The notes: a model not told the origin generated them from the letters alone. A stretch of DNA of 64,000 nt from Phocaeicola vulgatus ATCC 8482 (GCF_000012825.1 NC_009614.1:3472001-3536000); one strand, 5' to 3'. Positions 1 to 9,872 are shown, counted from the stretch's first letter. Made by a program: numbers and translations.

Positions 1-1182
1 AGTGGTCTGCATTTTGAGGAAATGGAGCCCTGCGCACGCAAATGGGTGAAGATTATAAAGGAAAAAGAGAATCCTGATGTCATTGTGGGATTGTTTCATG
101 CCGGAAAGTCGGGCAACGTGTTGGGACAGGTGGTGGAAGATGCCTCTATGGATGTAGCCAAACGGGTTCCGGGCTTTGATGTGGTGCTGATGGGGCACGA
201 CCATACTAGGGAATGTGTAAAGGTGCAGAATGTGGCAGGAGACAGTGTGCTGGTCATTGACCCGGCAAACAATGCCAATGTAGTTTCGGATGTGACCCTG
301 ACCGTAACAAAGAAAGACGGGAAAGTAGTGGAGAAGTCGGTGGAAGGTAGATTGGCGGATATGAACAAGTATCCTGTCAGCCGGGAGTTTATGGATAAGT
401 TTGCCCCTCAATACAAGGCTGTAAATGACTTTGTATCCCGTAAAATCGGTACAATTTCACGTACCATCACAGCGAAGGATGCTTATTTCGGTTCTTCTCC
501 TTTCATAGACCTGATTCATCAGTTGCAATTGGAAATTTCGGGTGCTGAAGTGTCTTTCTGTGCTCCGTTGTCCTTCCGGGCAGAGATTAAAGAAGGAGAC
601 ATCTATGTGAGTGATATGTTCAATTTGTACAAGTACGAGAACATGCTGTATGTGATGGAACTTTCGGGCAAGGAAATTAAAGATTTTCTGGAAATGGCAT
701 ACGCCATCTGGACTAATCAGATGAAGAGTTCCGAGGACCACCTGATGCTTTTCAAGGAGCCGGTAGAGAAGGGGAAGCGTGCTAATTTCAAGAATTTCAG
801 CTTTAACTTTGACTCTGCCGCAGGCATTAATTATACGGTGGACGTGACCAAGCCGGCAGGAGAGAAAATCACGATTCAGAGCATGTCGGACGGGACTCCT
901 TTCAGTATGGATAAGGTTTATAAAGTGGCTTTGAATTCTTACCGTGGGAACGGTGGCGGAGATTTACTGACTCTTGGAGCTGGAATTTCCAAGGAAGATT
1001 TGGCAAAACGTATTATTTTTGCAACCGATAAGGATTTGCGTTATTATCTGATGCAATATATTGAGCAGGAAAAAGTGCTGCATCCTCATGCTATGCACCA
1101 GTGGAAGTTTATTCCGGAGGAATGGACTGTGCCTGCCGCGAAAAAAGACTATCAATTGTTGTTTGGCGAGGAAAAGAAATAA
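1..1182 (+). CDS. 5'-nucleotidase / UshA-like metallophosphatase, 3' part
   Basis: The reading frame is open from base 1, so the gene starts upstream of the window; the first ATG at 22 is internal. The visible part holds the end of a calcineurin-like metallophosphoesterase domain (metal-ligand motifs FHAG and GHDHT near the start) followed by a 5'-nucleotidase C-terminal domain, which in this family sets nucleotide or sugar-nucleotide specificity. Such proteins are exported and release phosphate from nucleotides in the periplasm. The signal peptide and first metal ligands are outside the window. The next gene begins 4 bases after the stop, so the two are probably co-transcribed. The exact substrate cannot be read from the sequence. 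Confidence 0.85.
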   Translation, partial: SGLHFEEMEPCARKWVKIIKEKENPDVIVGLFHAGKSGNVLGQVVEDASMDVAKRVPGFDVVLMGHDHTRECVKVQNVAGDSVLVIDPANNANVVSDVTLTVTKKDGKVVEKSVEGRLADMNKYPVSREFMDKFAPQYKAVNDFVSRKIGTISRTITAKDAYFGSSPFIDLIHQLQLEISGAEVSFCAPLSFRAEIKEGDIYVSDMFNLYKYENMLYVMELSGKEIKDFLEMAYAIWTNQMKSSEDHLMLFKEPVEKGKRANFKNFSFNFDSAAGINYTVDVTKPAGEKITIQSMSDGTPFSMDKVYKVALNSYRGNGGGDLLTLGAGISKEDLAKRIIFATDKDLRYYLMQYIEQEKVLHPHAMHQWKFIPEEWTVPAAKKDYQLLFGEEKK

Positions 1183-1186
1183 ATAG

Positions 1187-1525
1187 TTGAGCAAGAGAAG
1201 GTACATAGTAGCCCCGTTATTACTGCTGGCGCTGTTTTTAACGTATCAGGTAAGCATCACTTTGTTTACCCACGTTCATATTGTGAACGGGGTGATGATT
1301 GTGCACTCTCATCCTTCGTCCGAAAAACACCATACGCATACCACAGGACAGGTAATCTCAATTGCTCATCTGAGCACTATCCAGACTCTGGAGCCCGGGG
1401 GGCAGACAGAGATGACTGTATTCCGTCCTGTGTTGTATGTTTTGGAATACAAGACAAATACTTTCCGCGCGAAAGTGCTTTGTGCGCAATGTATCCATTT
1501 GCGCGCTCCTCCTTTTTATTGCTGA
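1187..1525 (+). CDS. Small His-rich membrane-anchored protein, unknown function
   Basis: A 112-residue protein with a probable TTG start 4 bases after the upstream stop. Residues about 6-25 form one hydrophobic segment (signal anchor or uncleaved signal). A His-rich stretch follows, with HVH, HSH and HHTH clusters between residues 29 and 52, and a C-terminal part with two Cys and an APPFYC end. I do not recognise a named enzyme family. His clusters next to a TonB receptor gene (131 bases downstream) suggest a role in metal sensing or metal uptake, but this is inference from composition and position only. It reads as a real gene because it fills the gap between two co-oriented genes and has a coherent membrane-plus-exported architecture. 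Confidence 0.6.
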   Translation: MSKRRYIVAPLLLLALFLTYQVSITLFTHVHIVNGVMIVHSHPSSEKHHTHTTGQVISIAHLSTIQTLEPGGQTEMTVFRPVLYVLEYKTNTFRAKVLCAQCIHLRAPPFYC

Positions 1526-1537
1526 AACATAAGGTAT

Positions 1538-1578
1538 ATCTGTTGACGGGATACATTCGGATAATCCGTTCAACAGAT
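1538..1578 (+). other. Intercistronic hairpin before the TonB receptor
   Basis: The arms ATCTGTTGA (1538-1546) and TCAACAGAT (1570-1578) pair perfectly and further G/C-rich bases pair inside. There is no T-run after it, so it looks more like an RNA-processing or stability element between the His-rich gene and the receptor gene than a terminator. Confidence 0.5.
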
Positions 1579-1656
1579 GCGGATGTGCTTTTGCCGTAGA
1601 GCTGCACACATTCTTTAATTGAATAAACCGAAACATTTTAGTAATAGAAAAAATAG

Positions 1657-3990
1657 ATGAAACAATATATTCTGTTACTCGTGCTCATGGTGATGGGTGC
1701 GGGTATCCATGCGTATGCAGAAGATGTAAATCCTGTGAAGGAAGGAAATGTGATTTCAGGTCATGTAGTGGAAAAAGGCACGGAGAACAGCCTTCCGTAT
1801 GCTACCATATTGATTGTGGAAACCGGGCAAGGTACGGTGAGTAACGAGGACGGGGAGTTCCGTTTCAAGAAGGTTCCGGCAGGAAAGTACACATTGAGAG
1901 TTCAGCTACTGGGCTATGAGACACAGGAAAAGAAAGTGACCGTCAGTAACGACTTCACGGTAGATGTTCATTTTTTGATGAGTGACGAAAGTATTATGAC
2001 GGACGAGGTAGTCGTATCGGCCAATCGCAATGAAACAAGTCGCAAGGTGGCTCCGGTGGTAGTCAATGTGATGAATGCCAGGCTTTTCGAATCGGTGAAT
2101 TCTACCGATTTGGCTAAATCCTTGAATTACCAGTCGGGGTTGCGTGTGGAGAACAACTGCCAGAACTGCGGCTTCCCTCAAGTGCGTATCAATGGGCTGG
2201 AAGGGCCTTATTCTCAGATTCTTATCAATAGCCGTCCGGTAGTCAGTGCTCTGTCCGGTGTGTATGGCTTGGAGCAGATTCCGGTGAATATGATAGAGCG
2301 TGTAGAGGTTGTCCGCGGAGGAGGGTCGGCCTTGTTTGGTGCTAATGCAGTGGGCGGAACCATCAATATCATCACGAAAGACCCCATCAACAATTCATTT
2401 CAGGTTTCTTCAACAATGTCCAATATGAACGGCAAGGTGTGGGAACAGTATATGGGAGCCAATGCCTCTTTGGTGTCAAAAGACAATACGTATGGCATCG
2501 CTTTGTATCAGTCTTATCGGAACCGTAATCCGTATGATGCGGACGGGGACGGTTTCTCGGAGTTGGGAAAGCTGAATATGAATACATTCGGGCTGCGCAC
2601 CTATTACCGTCCTACGCAGTTCAGCCGTATCAGTCTGGAATATCATACCACGAATGAGTTCCGCCGCGGAGGGAATAAATTTGATTTGCAGCCGCACGAA
2701 ACGGATATCACCGAACAGACCAAGCACGTTATCAATAGTGGCGGATTGAGTTATGATCTGTTTTGGAAAGAATACAAGCATAAGCTTTCTTTCTATTCTT
2801 CCATCCAGCATACCGACCGTAACAGTTATTATGGTGCGCAACAGGATGCGAATGCATACGGAAAGACAAAAGATCTGACTTGGGTGGCAGGCGGCATGTA
2901 TGTGGGTAATTTTGAGAAAGTTTTATTCTCTCCTGCTACTTTTACCGCCGGGCTGGAGTATCAGAACAACTCCCTGCACGATGTTATGACCGGTTATCAC
3001 CGTGATATGAAACAGGATGTGCGCATTGCCAGCGCTTTTGTGCAGAACGAATGGAAAATGAATCAGTTTGTATTCCTGGCCGGCTTCCGTCTGGATGACC
3101 ATAACCTGATTGACAATCCCATCTTCAGCCCCCGTCTGAACCTGCTCTATAAGCCCAGTGACAAACTACAGGCGCGCATCACTTGGTCCACCGGTTTCCG
3201 TGCGCCGCAGGCTTATGATGAAGACTTGCACGTTACGGCAGTAGGAGGTGAGGGCGTGCTTATCAAGTTGGCGGAAGGGCTGAAGCCTGAGCATTCTAAC
3301 AGCATCAGCGGCTCCATTGACTGGACGGCGAATATCGGTCATTTCCAGACCAATTTGTTATTGGAAGGATTCTATACCGGATTGGATGACGTGTTTGTAC
3401 TGGAGGATATGGGCCATGACCAGAATGGTAACAAGGTGAAGGAGCGTCGTAACGGTAACGGGGCACGTGTGTATGGCGTGAATCTGGACGGAAAGATTGC
3501 ACATGGACGTGATGCGGCTTTACAGGTGGGCTTCACGGTGCAGCGCAGCGAATATACTGAGCTGGAGGCATGGAGTGAGAATCCTGAGGTAGCGCCGGTG
3601 AAGCGGATGCCCCGTACTCCTGACTATTACGGTTATTTCACATTGACATCTGCTCCGTTCAAGAATTTCGACTGCTCCTTGTCCGGTGTGTACACAGGCC
3701 GGATGCATGTGCCGCATTTCGCACCGACAGAGTTGCCCGAGGAATATATAGGACAATATATCGCTAAAGATGAAATGGTGCATACTCCTGATTTCTTTGA
3801 TTTGAATGTGAAACTGAATTATACGTTTGTATTGAATGACCATATCAAGTTGCAATTGAACGGTGGAGTGCAGAATATCTTTAATGCTTTCCAAAAGGAT
3901 TTGGACAAAGGTGGTTATCGTGACTCGGGTTATTTCTATGGGCCTACACAGCCTAGAACGTATTTTGTGGGGATCAAGATTACGAATTGA
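1657..3990 (+). CDS. TonB-dependent outer-membrane receptor, possible metal/metallophore uptake
   Basis: 777 residues. A signal peptide (about 1-21) is followed by a carboxypeptidase-regulatory-like Ig domain (about 30-112), a TonB-box-like DEVVVSANR segment, a plug domain (about 130-240, with VRGGGSALFGANAVGGTINI typical of plugs) and a C-terminal 22-strand barrel ending in an aromatic-rich strand. It imports a ligand across the outer membrane using TonB energy. No SusD-like partner follows, so it is not a SusC-type glycan porin; the plug (with an NCQNCG motif) resembles cobalamin/iron-type receptors. The His-rich small protein just upstream suggests a metal or metal-chelate ligand (inference). 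The start ATG follows an A-rich leader, normal for this phylum. Confidence 0.85.
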   Translation: MKQYILLLVLMVMGAGIHAYAEDVNPVKEGNVISGHVVEKGTENSLPYATILIVETGQGTVSNEDGEFRFKKVPAGKYTLRVQLLGYETQEKKVTVSNDFTVDVHFLMSDESIMTDEVVVSANRNETSRKVAPVVVNVMNARLFESVNSTDLAKSLNYQSGLRVENNCQNCGFPQVRINGLEGPYSQILINSRPVVSALSGVYGLEQIPVNMIERVEVVRGGGSALFGANAVGGTINIITKDPINNSFQVSSTMSNMNGKVWEQYMGANASLVSKDNTYGIALYQSYRNRNPYDADGDGFSELGKLNMNTFGLRTYYRPTQFSRISLEYHTTNEFRRGGNKFDLQPHETDITEQTKHVINSGGLSYDLFWKEYKHKLSFYSSIQHTDRNSYYGAQQDANAYGKTKDLTWVAGGMYVGNFEKVLFSPATFTAGLEYQNNSLHDVMTGYHRDMKQDVRIASAFVQNEWKMNQFVFLAGFRLDDHNLIDNPIFSPRLNLLYKPSDKLQARITWSTGFRAPQAYDEDLHVTAVGGEGVLIKLAEGLKPEHSNSISGSIDWTANIGHFQTNLLLEGFYTGLDDVFVLEDMGHDQNGNKVKERRNGNGARVYGVNLDGKIAHGRDAALQVGFTVQRSEYTELEAWSENPEVAPVKRMPRTPDYYGYFTLTSAPFKNFDCSLSGVYTGRMHVPHFAPTELPEEYIGQYIAKDEMVHTPDFFDLNVKLNYTFVLNDHIKLQLNGGVQNIFNAFQKDLDKGGYRDSGYFYGPTQPRTYFVGIKITN

Positions 3991-3992
3991 AT

Positions 3993-4088
3993 AATCTGCT
4001 GATTGGTCAATGTGCTAATATGTCAATGGGTTACGCTTTGTTCCACATGGCACATTAGCACATTGTCACATTGACAAATTAGCAGATT
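3993..4088. terminator. Long imperfect hairpin between convergent genes (repeat family member)
   Basis: The outer arms AATCTGCT (3993-4000) and AGCAGATT (4081-4088) pair, and the inner parts TCAATGTGCTAATATG and CACATTAGCACATTG also pair with a few mismatches. It sits between convergent genes and can act as a two-way terminator. Its sequence style (GTGC/GCAC with AATTTGC-like ends) recurs at 23875-23920 and 27417-27480. Confidence 0.6.
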
Positions 4089-6190
4089 GATTTATTATCA
4101 ACTACTGACAAGTGACTATACTTTTCTGTAATCCGGAATCCCGGATCGGGATAATTATATAAGGGGAAGCGGTGTTCTGTTTCTCCTTCCATATATTTCC
4201 ACAGACTGGCATATTCTTCTTTCTTCTCGCCCATTTCCTGCAATTGCAGCATATATTGCCAGATAGACTTGTTTTCCTTGATGTATATTTTTTTCATCTG
4301 ATGAATAATCGGACTATGCTGGCGGGTTGGGTCATGGTCAAATTCCAGTATCCGTTTTCCCTCTTTTGTCATACCGATAGTTACGAAAGTCATGCTCTTG
4401 CCTATACCCGGCAGGTTCAGTACGTTGCGGTCTGTTGCTACGAAAGGAATCTGATGGAAGGTGCAGAAACGCTGTACGGCTGCCGCACGGTCTTTACTGT
4501 TTCTCAACAGGTTCAAAAACTCCTTTTCTTGCTCTGCGGAGAGTTTTCCCCATACCTTTTCCTCTTCTTTCTCCTGCAAGGAGCGGCTGTTCGGTGTGAA
4601 TACGGCATAATTCTCCTCAAATCCTTTTACCGAGAAGGTGTAATAGCATAGTACACCCAGCCCATTCAATACTTTGCGCAGTTTGGCGGTGTGTCCGCGA
4701 CGGGAAGCAGCCACATTATATACTAACTGGTTGGTGATAGTCCACCCGGCTGCCAGTATCTTGCGGATAGCTTCACGCGCTTCGGGTGTTACTTCCAGCG
4801 GAGTCTGGAAATGCGTTTGAATCAGAAATTGGCTGACTCCTACGGCAGATGCCTTTTCTTTGAACTCGCGTAAGATTTCCAATAGCTCGTCATTGATTCG
4901 CATGGGCAGATATACCGGGAGCCGGCTGCCCAAGCGTACTCGTTGCAGTTCCGCATATTTCTCTCCTTCGGCGCGGTGCAGGTTTGCGTTCCGTTTGCGG
5001 ACAGCCATTTTGTAGACGGCTTTCAGTATATTGCGCAGGGTCTTGTTCTGGCTCATCAATGCATCGCCTCCTGTAATCAGGATATCCCTGAACTGAGTGT
5101 CGTTCTCGAAATATTCCATCAGTTTTCTCAACCTCTTGTCCCAGCTCTCTTTCGGCTTCAATTCCTCGAAGTTGAAGTTCAGACGTTCACTTTGAAAGTC
5201 GTACATGCGCTGGCAGGATGCACATAGGCCGCCGCAGGCACGTCCCATCGAGTCGGGGATAAGAATGGCCACATCGGGATAACGGCGGTGAATGTTGTGT
5301 CCGTCCGGCAGCAGCCATCCGGCAGCGTTGGGCTTTCCGTCCTCTACTGCATCTTCTTTTTCCCATGCGTGGATGTTACCGTAAGTTTCTACCAATTGGG
5401 AAGAGTACAAGATATAGCTGCGTATGGCTTCGTCATCATATCCTTTTCCGGTAGGATTCAATAATGACAAATAATAAGGGGTGATGAAGACAGGCATTCC
5501 TTTCTTGCGTGCTTTGTGATAAAGCTGCAAGGTTTCTTCGGACAGGGAGTTGCCTAGCATCCGGTTCAGTTCGGTAGGGTTTTTTACGGCCATTGCCAGA
5601 TGAAAACGGGCTTCGTTCCACCATTGGCAGACCAGCCGGCGTTTGTCCTCTTCCGTGCTTCCTTCGGGAAAAAGGTAGCGGCTGGAGGGTGCGTGTCTGT
5701 TTTCTATTTTCTGGATAAGAAGGGAGATGATACGTTCTTTGTTTTGTCGGCGGATAGCCCGGACATCCTCATTCAGTCCGCTGGGCCAGCGTTTCATCCA
5801 CTGTTGCACTTGTTTTTCATCAGGTAGCTCCTCTTCTTCGTGATAAAGCCGGTCGAACTGGTGATACAGGTCAATCCATAAATCAACGGAAATCTCTTCA
5901 TTGATGATACGATTCGTTAAAAACTTCCAAAGCAGTGAGATGGTTTCTATTTTAATCTCCTGTTCTGTAGAGGCTTCGTAAATGGTTTTTCCATCGTTAT
6001 CTATCAGTCTTTTAATTTGCCTTGCGGCAGCAGGATTGTAAATAGGACCGGATAATAGATAATCGTTCAGCTTGTTTTTGAAAGCTGTTTCATCCTGGCT
6101 TTCTGAAGCCAATGAAGTGAGTTGGGTTAATCGGGTTTCGAATAGTGTTTTAATGCCATGGGTGGATAACATCTTATTCTTTTGTTTCAT
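4079..6190 (-). CDS. KamA-like radical SAM protein (lysine 2,3-aminomutase family)
   Basis: The frame extends to a TTG at 6196, but the ATG at 6190 is the likelier start. Numbered from the TTG, a CxxxCxxC cluster (Cys321, 325, 328) matches the radical SAM iron-sulfur motif, GGDAL follows at 376-380, and PGIGK at 596-600 carries a Lys equivalent to the PLP-binding Lys of lysine 2,3-aminomutase. The family interconverts amino-acid amino groups with SAM and PLP. At about 700 residues it is much longer than classical KamA (about 415): it has an extra helical N-terminal region of about 280 residues and a C-terminal extension. The substrate is therefore uncertain. It is monocistronic and convergent with the TonB receptor. 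Confidence 0.8.
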   Translation of the reverse strand: MKQKNKMLSTHGIKTLFETRLTQLTSLASESQDETAFKNKLNDYLLSGPIYNPAAARQIKRLIDNDGKTIYEASTEQEIKIETISLLWKFLTNRIINEEISVDLWIDLYHQFDRLYHEEEELPDEKQVQQWMKRWPSGLNEDVRAIRRQNKERIISLLIQKIENRHAPSSRYLFPEGSTEEDKRRLVCQWWNEARFHLAMAVKNPTELNRMLGNSLSEETLQLYHKARKKGMPVFITPYYLSLLNPTGKGYDDEAIRSYILYSSQLVETYGNIHAWEKEDAVEDGKPNAAGWLLPDGHNIHRRYPDVAILIPDSMGRACGGLCASCQRMYDFQSERLNFNFEELKPKESWDKRLRKLMEYFENDTQFRDILITGGDALMSQNKTLRNILKAVYKMAVRKRNANLHRAEGEKYAELQRVRLGSRLPVYLPMRINDELLEILREFKEKASAVGVSQFLIQTHFQTPLEVTPEAREAIRKILAAGWTITNQLVYNVAASRRGHTAKLRKVLNGLGVLCYYTFSVKGFEENYAVFTPNSRSLQEKEEEKVWGKLSAEQEKEFLNLLRNSKDRAAAVQRFCTFHQIPFVATDRNVLNLPGIGKSMTFVTIGMTKEGKRILEFDHDPTRQHSPIIHQMKKIYIKENKSIWQYMLQLQEMGEKKEEYASLWKYMEGETEHRFPLYNYPDPGFRITEKYSHLSVVDNKSIC

Positions 6191-6351
6191 AAGCAAACGG
6201 TTGTTAAGAAAGTGAATACTATAAATAACATATTTCTCGTAGAAAAGTTATCAAACTGTTAACTTCATGCTGCTAATATAGTAAAAAAGCTTCTTTTATG
6301 CAAATTCATTAACAAAAAGACTCTTTTTATAAATAGCATTATTTTATAGAG

Positions 6352-6359
6352 TACATTTG
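6352..6359 (+). promoter_or_regulatory. Probable -7 box for the RG-II cassette; gap 6191-6509
   Basis: TACATTTG followed by C matches the Bacteroidota -7 consensus TAnnTTTG and lies about 150 bases before the cassette's first gene, giving a long AT-rich leader. The remaining 6191-6509 gap separates two divergent genes and holds no convincing gene; a 69-codon minus-strand frame there is low-complexity and has no support. Confidence 0.5.
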
Positions 6360-6509
6360 CTTTGTGCTTTCGTCTTTTTTTAAAGCCCGGAGCTTTTATC
6401 GGGAAACGAAGAAATTCGTAGTTTTGTAGAGCTTTGCTTGTTTGCAGGTCAATCAAGCTGAAGAGAAACCTCATTTTAATAAATGGAAAAACAACATAGA
6501 AGTAAATAA

Positions 6510-9500
6510 ATGGAACTGAAACAACTTTTTACCTTTGCAGCAGCCTGTTCGCTGGCACTTTCGGTATCGGCGCAAGATAGAGTACACTATACAGGCACGG
6601 AGCTGTCTAACCCTACCTGTCATGACGGGCAATTGTCACCCGTGGTAGGGGTACACAATATTCAGGTGATGCGTGCCAACCGGGAACATCCTGCACCCGA
6701 TAACGGCAATGGATGGACATACAATCATCAGTCCATGTTGGCTTATTGGAACGGACAATTCTATATGCATTATCTTTCCGATCCTTCGGACGAGCATATT
6801 CCTCCCTCACAAACTTTCCTGATGACCTCGAAAGACGGTTATCACTGGACAAACCCGGTGACCCTTTTCCCTATCTACCGGGTTCCCGATGGCTATACCA
6901 AGCCCGGACGCACAGACAAGGCAAAAGATCTGGATGCCATCATGCATCAGCGTGTAGGCTTTTATGTGTCAAAGAGCGGCCGACTGATAGCCATGGGAAA
7001 CTATGGCGTGGCGCTGGACAAGAAAGATGATCCGAATGACGGGAACGGAATAGGCCGTGTAGTTCGCGAAATTAAAAAGGACGGTTCCTTCGGCCCCATT
7101 TATTTCATTTATTATAACCATGCGTTCAATGAAAAGAATACCTCTTATCCTTATTTTAAACGGAGTAAAGACAAGGAGTTTGTAAAAGCCTGTCAGGAGA
7201 TTCTGGATAATCCCCGCTACCGTATGCAGTGGGTGGAGGAAGCCGACCGCAATGACCCGTTGATTCCTTTACACAAAGAATACAAAGCGTATTGTGACTA
7301 TACCTTGCCCGACGGCCGTTTGGTAAGCCTGTGGAAACACGCCCTGACTTCCATCAGCGAGGATGGCGGAAATACATGGGCGCAACCGGTGGAACGTGCG
7401 AAAGGTTTCGTAAACAGTAATGCGAAGATATGGGGGCAACGTTTGAGTGACGGTACATACGCCACGGTGTATAATCCTTCCGAGTTCCGCTGGCCACTGG
7501 CTATTTCGCTGAGTAAGGACGGCCTGGAATATACCACTTTGAACCTGGTGCACGGCGAGATTACGCCGATGCGTTACGGAGGTAATTATAAATCATTCGG
7601 TCCTCAGTATGTACGGGGTATTCAGGAAGGTAACGGGACTCCTCCCGATGGTGATTTATGGGTGACTTACAGTATGAATAAAGAGGATATGTGGGTGTCT
7701 CATATTCCTGTGCCTGTCCGCGCACATGCCAGCGAGCATGCTGACGACGATTTTGCCGGCTACAAAGATTTGAGCGAACTGACCGACTGGAATTTGTATT
7801 CCTTGCAGTGGGCTCCCGTATCACTGGATGGAAAATGGCTGGTGCTGCAAGACAAGGACTTATTCGATTATGCCCGTGTGGAGCGTAAGATACCTGCTAC
7901 AAAAGAACTGAAAGTATCTTTCGAACTGATGGCGGAACAGAACGATAAAGGACTTTTGCAGATAGAATTTCTGGATGAAAACGGCATTGCCTGTTCCCGT
8001 CTGGAACTGACTCCCGATGGACTTTTCCGTGCCAAAGGAGGTGCGCGGTTTGGTAATTTGTTGAAGTATGAACCGGGCAAGACGTATAAGGTAGAAGTGG
8101 AGCTTTCTGTTGCCAACCGCATGGTAATTGTCTATGTGGATGGAAAGAAAGTGGGGCAACGTATGTTCTTTGCGCCCGTTCCGGCCATCGAGAGAGTGAT
8201 GTTCCGGACCGGAGCGCAACGGACTTATCCTACGGTGGATACCCCGGCGGACTGGTATGGCATTCTGCCGGATGCGGGTGAGCAGGAACCCTTGTGCACC
8301 TATCGTATAGCCAACTTTAAGACGGCTTCTGCTGATAAGGATGCCGGTGCGGCTTTCTTGAAATATAAGGATTTCAAGCCCTATGTGGATTATTTCAACA
8401 GCATGGAGGATGAGAATATAGCCCAGGCTATTCCCAATGCCCGTGCATCTCAATGGATGGAAGAAAACATTCCTCTTTTCGAGTGCTCTCAAAAGAACTT
8501 CGAGGAAATGTATTATTATCGTTGGTGGACGCTGCGCAAGCACATCAAGGAAACTCCGGTGGGCTATGGTATGACCGAATTTCTGGTAAACCGTTCGTAT
8601 GCCGATAAATACAATCTGATAGCTTGTGCCATCGGTCATCATATTTATGAGAGCCGCTGGTTGCGTAATCCGGAATACTTGAATCAGATTATCCATACTT
8701 GGTATCGGGGTAACGAAGGAGGCCCGATGGCCAAAATGACCAAGTTTAGCTCGTGGAATGCGGATGCGGTACTGGGACGTTACATGGTCGATGGAAACAA
8801 GGAGTTTTTGTTGGATATGGTAAAGGATTTGGAAGCGGAATATGCCCGTTGGGAAAAGACAAACCGCCTGCCCAATGGACTTTATTGGCAGGGAGATGTG
8901 CAGGATGGTATGGAAGAATCCATCAGCGGAGGCCGTCGTAAGCAATATGCCCGTCCCACTATCAACAGTTATATGTATGGCAATGCCAAAGCACTCTCTC
9001 TTATCGGCATCATGACAGGAGATGAGGGCATGGCCATGAAATATGGATTGAAAGCCGATTCCATTAAAACATTGGTACAGGATAAGTTGTGGAACACAGA
9101 CCATCATTTCTTTGAAACGATGCGTGGAGATGCGTCCGCCGAGGTACGCGAGGCTATCGGCTATATCCCTTGGTATTTCAATTTGCCGGATGCTTCTTCC
9201 AAATACACTGTGGCATGGAAGGAAGTGATGGACGAGAAAGGTTTTTCCGCACCTTACGGACTTACCACTGCCGAGCGCCGTCATCCTGAGTTCCGCACGC
9301 ATGGCGTAGGTAAGTGTGAATGGGATGGGGCTATCTGGCCGTTTGCATCTGCACAGACTTTGACCGCAATGGCCAATTTCATGAATAATTATCCTCAGAC
9401 TGTATTGACAGATAGCGTGTATTTCCATCAAATGGAACGCTATGTGGAGTCGCAGCATCACCGTGGCCGCCCCTACATAGGCGAGTATCTGGATGAAGTG

Positions 9501-9821
9501 ACCGGTTATTGGTTGAAAGGAGATCAGGAACGCAGCCGTTATTACAATCATTCTACTTTTAATGATTTGATGATTACCGGTTTGATAGGGCTCCGTCCGC
9601 GCATGGATAACACAGTGGAGGTGAATCCGTTGATTCCCGAAGGAAAGTGGGATTATTTCTGTTTGGATAATGTGTTGTATCATGGCCGTAACCTCACTAT
9701 TTTGTGGGATAAGGACGGCAGCCGTTACCAGCGTGGAAAAGGTCTGCATATCTATGTGGATGGAAAGGAAGTGGGACACGCCGATACATTGACCCGTGTC
9801 CTTTGTGAGAATGTGCTATAA
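6510..9821 (+). CDS. Bifunctional GH143/GH142-like RG-II enzyme
   Basis: 1103 residues with a signal peptide (about 1-21). The N-terminal part (about 25-410) looks like a five-bladed sialidase-type propeller, with SKDG and SEDGGNTW Asp-box-like repeats. A beta-sandwich domain (about 420-570) and an alpha/alpha toroid of the six-hairpin type (about 620-1080) follow. This architecture and size match what I recall of B. thetaiotaomicron BT1020, in which GH143 removes DHA from RG-II and GH142 is a beta-L-arabinofuranosidase. The next three genes are also in the BT1020-BT1017 order, which strengthens the call. It probably acts in the periplasm on RG-II side-chain fragments. The assignment is by architecture and synteny; catalytic residues were not aligned. 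Confidence 0.75.
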   Translation: MELKQLFTFAAACSLALSVSAQDRVHYTGTELSNPTCHDGQLSPVVGVHNIQVMRANREHPAPDNGNGWTYNHQSMLAYWNGQFYMHYLSDPSDEHIPPSQTFLMTSKDGYHWTNPVTLFPIYRVPDGYTKPGRTDKAKDLDAIMHQRVGFYVSKSGRLIAMGNYGVALDKKDDPNDGNGIGRVVREIKKDGSFGPIYFIYYNHAFNEKNTSYPYFKRSKDKEFVKACQEILDNPRYRMQWVEEADRNDPLIPLHKEYKAYCDYTLPDGRLVSLWKHALTSISEDGGNTWAQPVERAKGFVNSNAKIWGQRLSDGTYATVYNPSEFRWPLAISLSKDGLEYTTLNLVHGEITPMRYGGNYKSFGPQYVRGIQEGNGTPPDGDLWVTYSMNKEDMWVSHIPVPVRAHASEHADDDFAGYKDLSELTDWNLYSLQWAPVSLDGKWLVLQDKDLFDYARVERKIPATKELKVSFELMAEQNDKGLLQIEFLDENGIACSRLELTPDGLFRAKGGARFGNLLKYEPGKTYKVEVELSVANRMVIVYVDGKKVGQRMFFAPVPAIERVMFRTGAQRTYPTVDTPADWYGILPDAGEQEPLCTYRIANFKTASADKDAGAAFLKYKDFKPYVDYFNSMEDENIAQAIPNARASQWMEENIPLFECSQKNFEEMYYYRWWTLRKHIKETPVGYGMTEFLVNRSYADKYNLIACAIGHHIYESRWLRNPEYLNQIIHTWYRGNEGGPMAKMTKFSSWNADAVLGRYMVDGNKEFLLDMVKDLEAEYARWEKTNRLPNGLYWQGDVQDGMEESISGGRRKQYARPTINSYMYGNAKALSLIGIMTGDEGMAMKYGLKADSIKTLVQDKLWNTDHHFFETMRGDASAEVREAIGYIPWYFNLPDASSKYTVAWKEVMDEKGFSAPYGLTTAERRHPEFRTHGVGKCEWDGAIWPFASAQTLTAMANFMNNYPQTVLTDSVYFHQMERYVESQHHRGRPYIGEYLDEVTGYWLKGDQERSRYYNHSTFNDLMITGLIGLRPRMDNTVEVNPLIPEGKWDYFCLDNVLYHGRNLTILWDKDGSRYQRGKGLHIYVDGKEVGHADTLTRVLCENVL

Positions 9822-9872
9822 ATTTGAATAAAGGGGATGTCTTAAGATAATAAACAGACTGTTGAAAGAAAA

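Noticed and set aside
6265..6474. 69-codon minus-strand frame in the gap before the RG-II cassette
   Set aside because: AT-rich, no signal or domain, and it overlaps the likely cassette promoter.
7860..9779. 639-codon open frame on the minus strand opposite the RG-II GH143/GH142-like gene
   Set aside because: It lies wholly antisense to a well-supported gene, its product is rich in Ile, His and Arg with no domain sense, and long shadow frames are expected opposite codon-biased genes.
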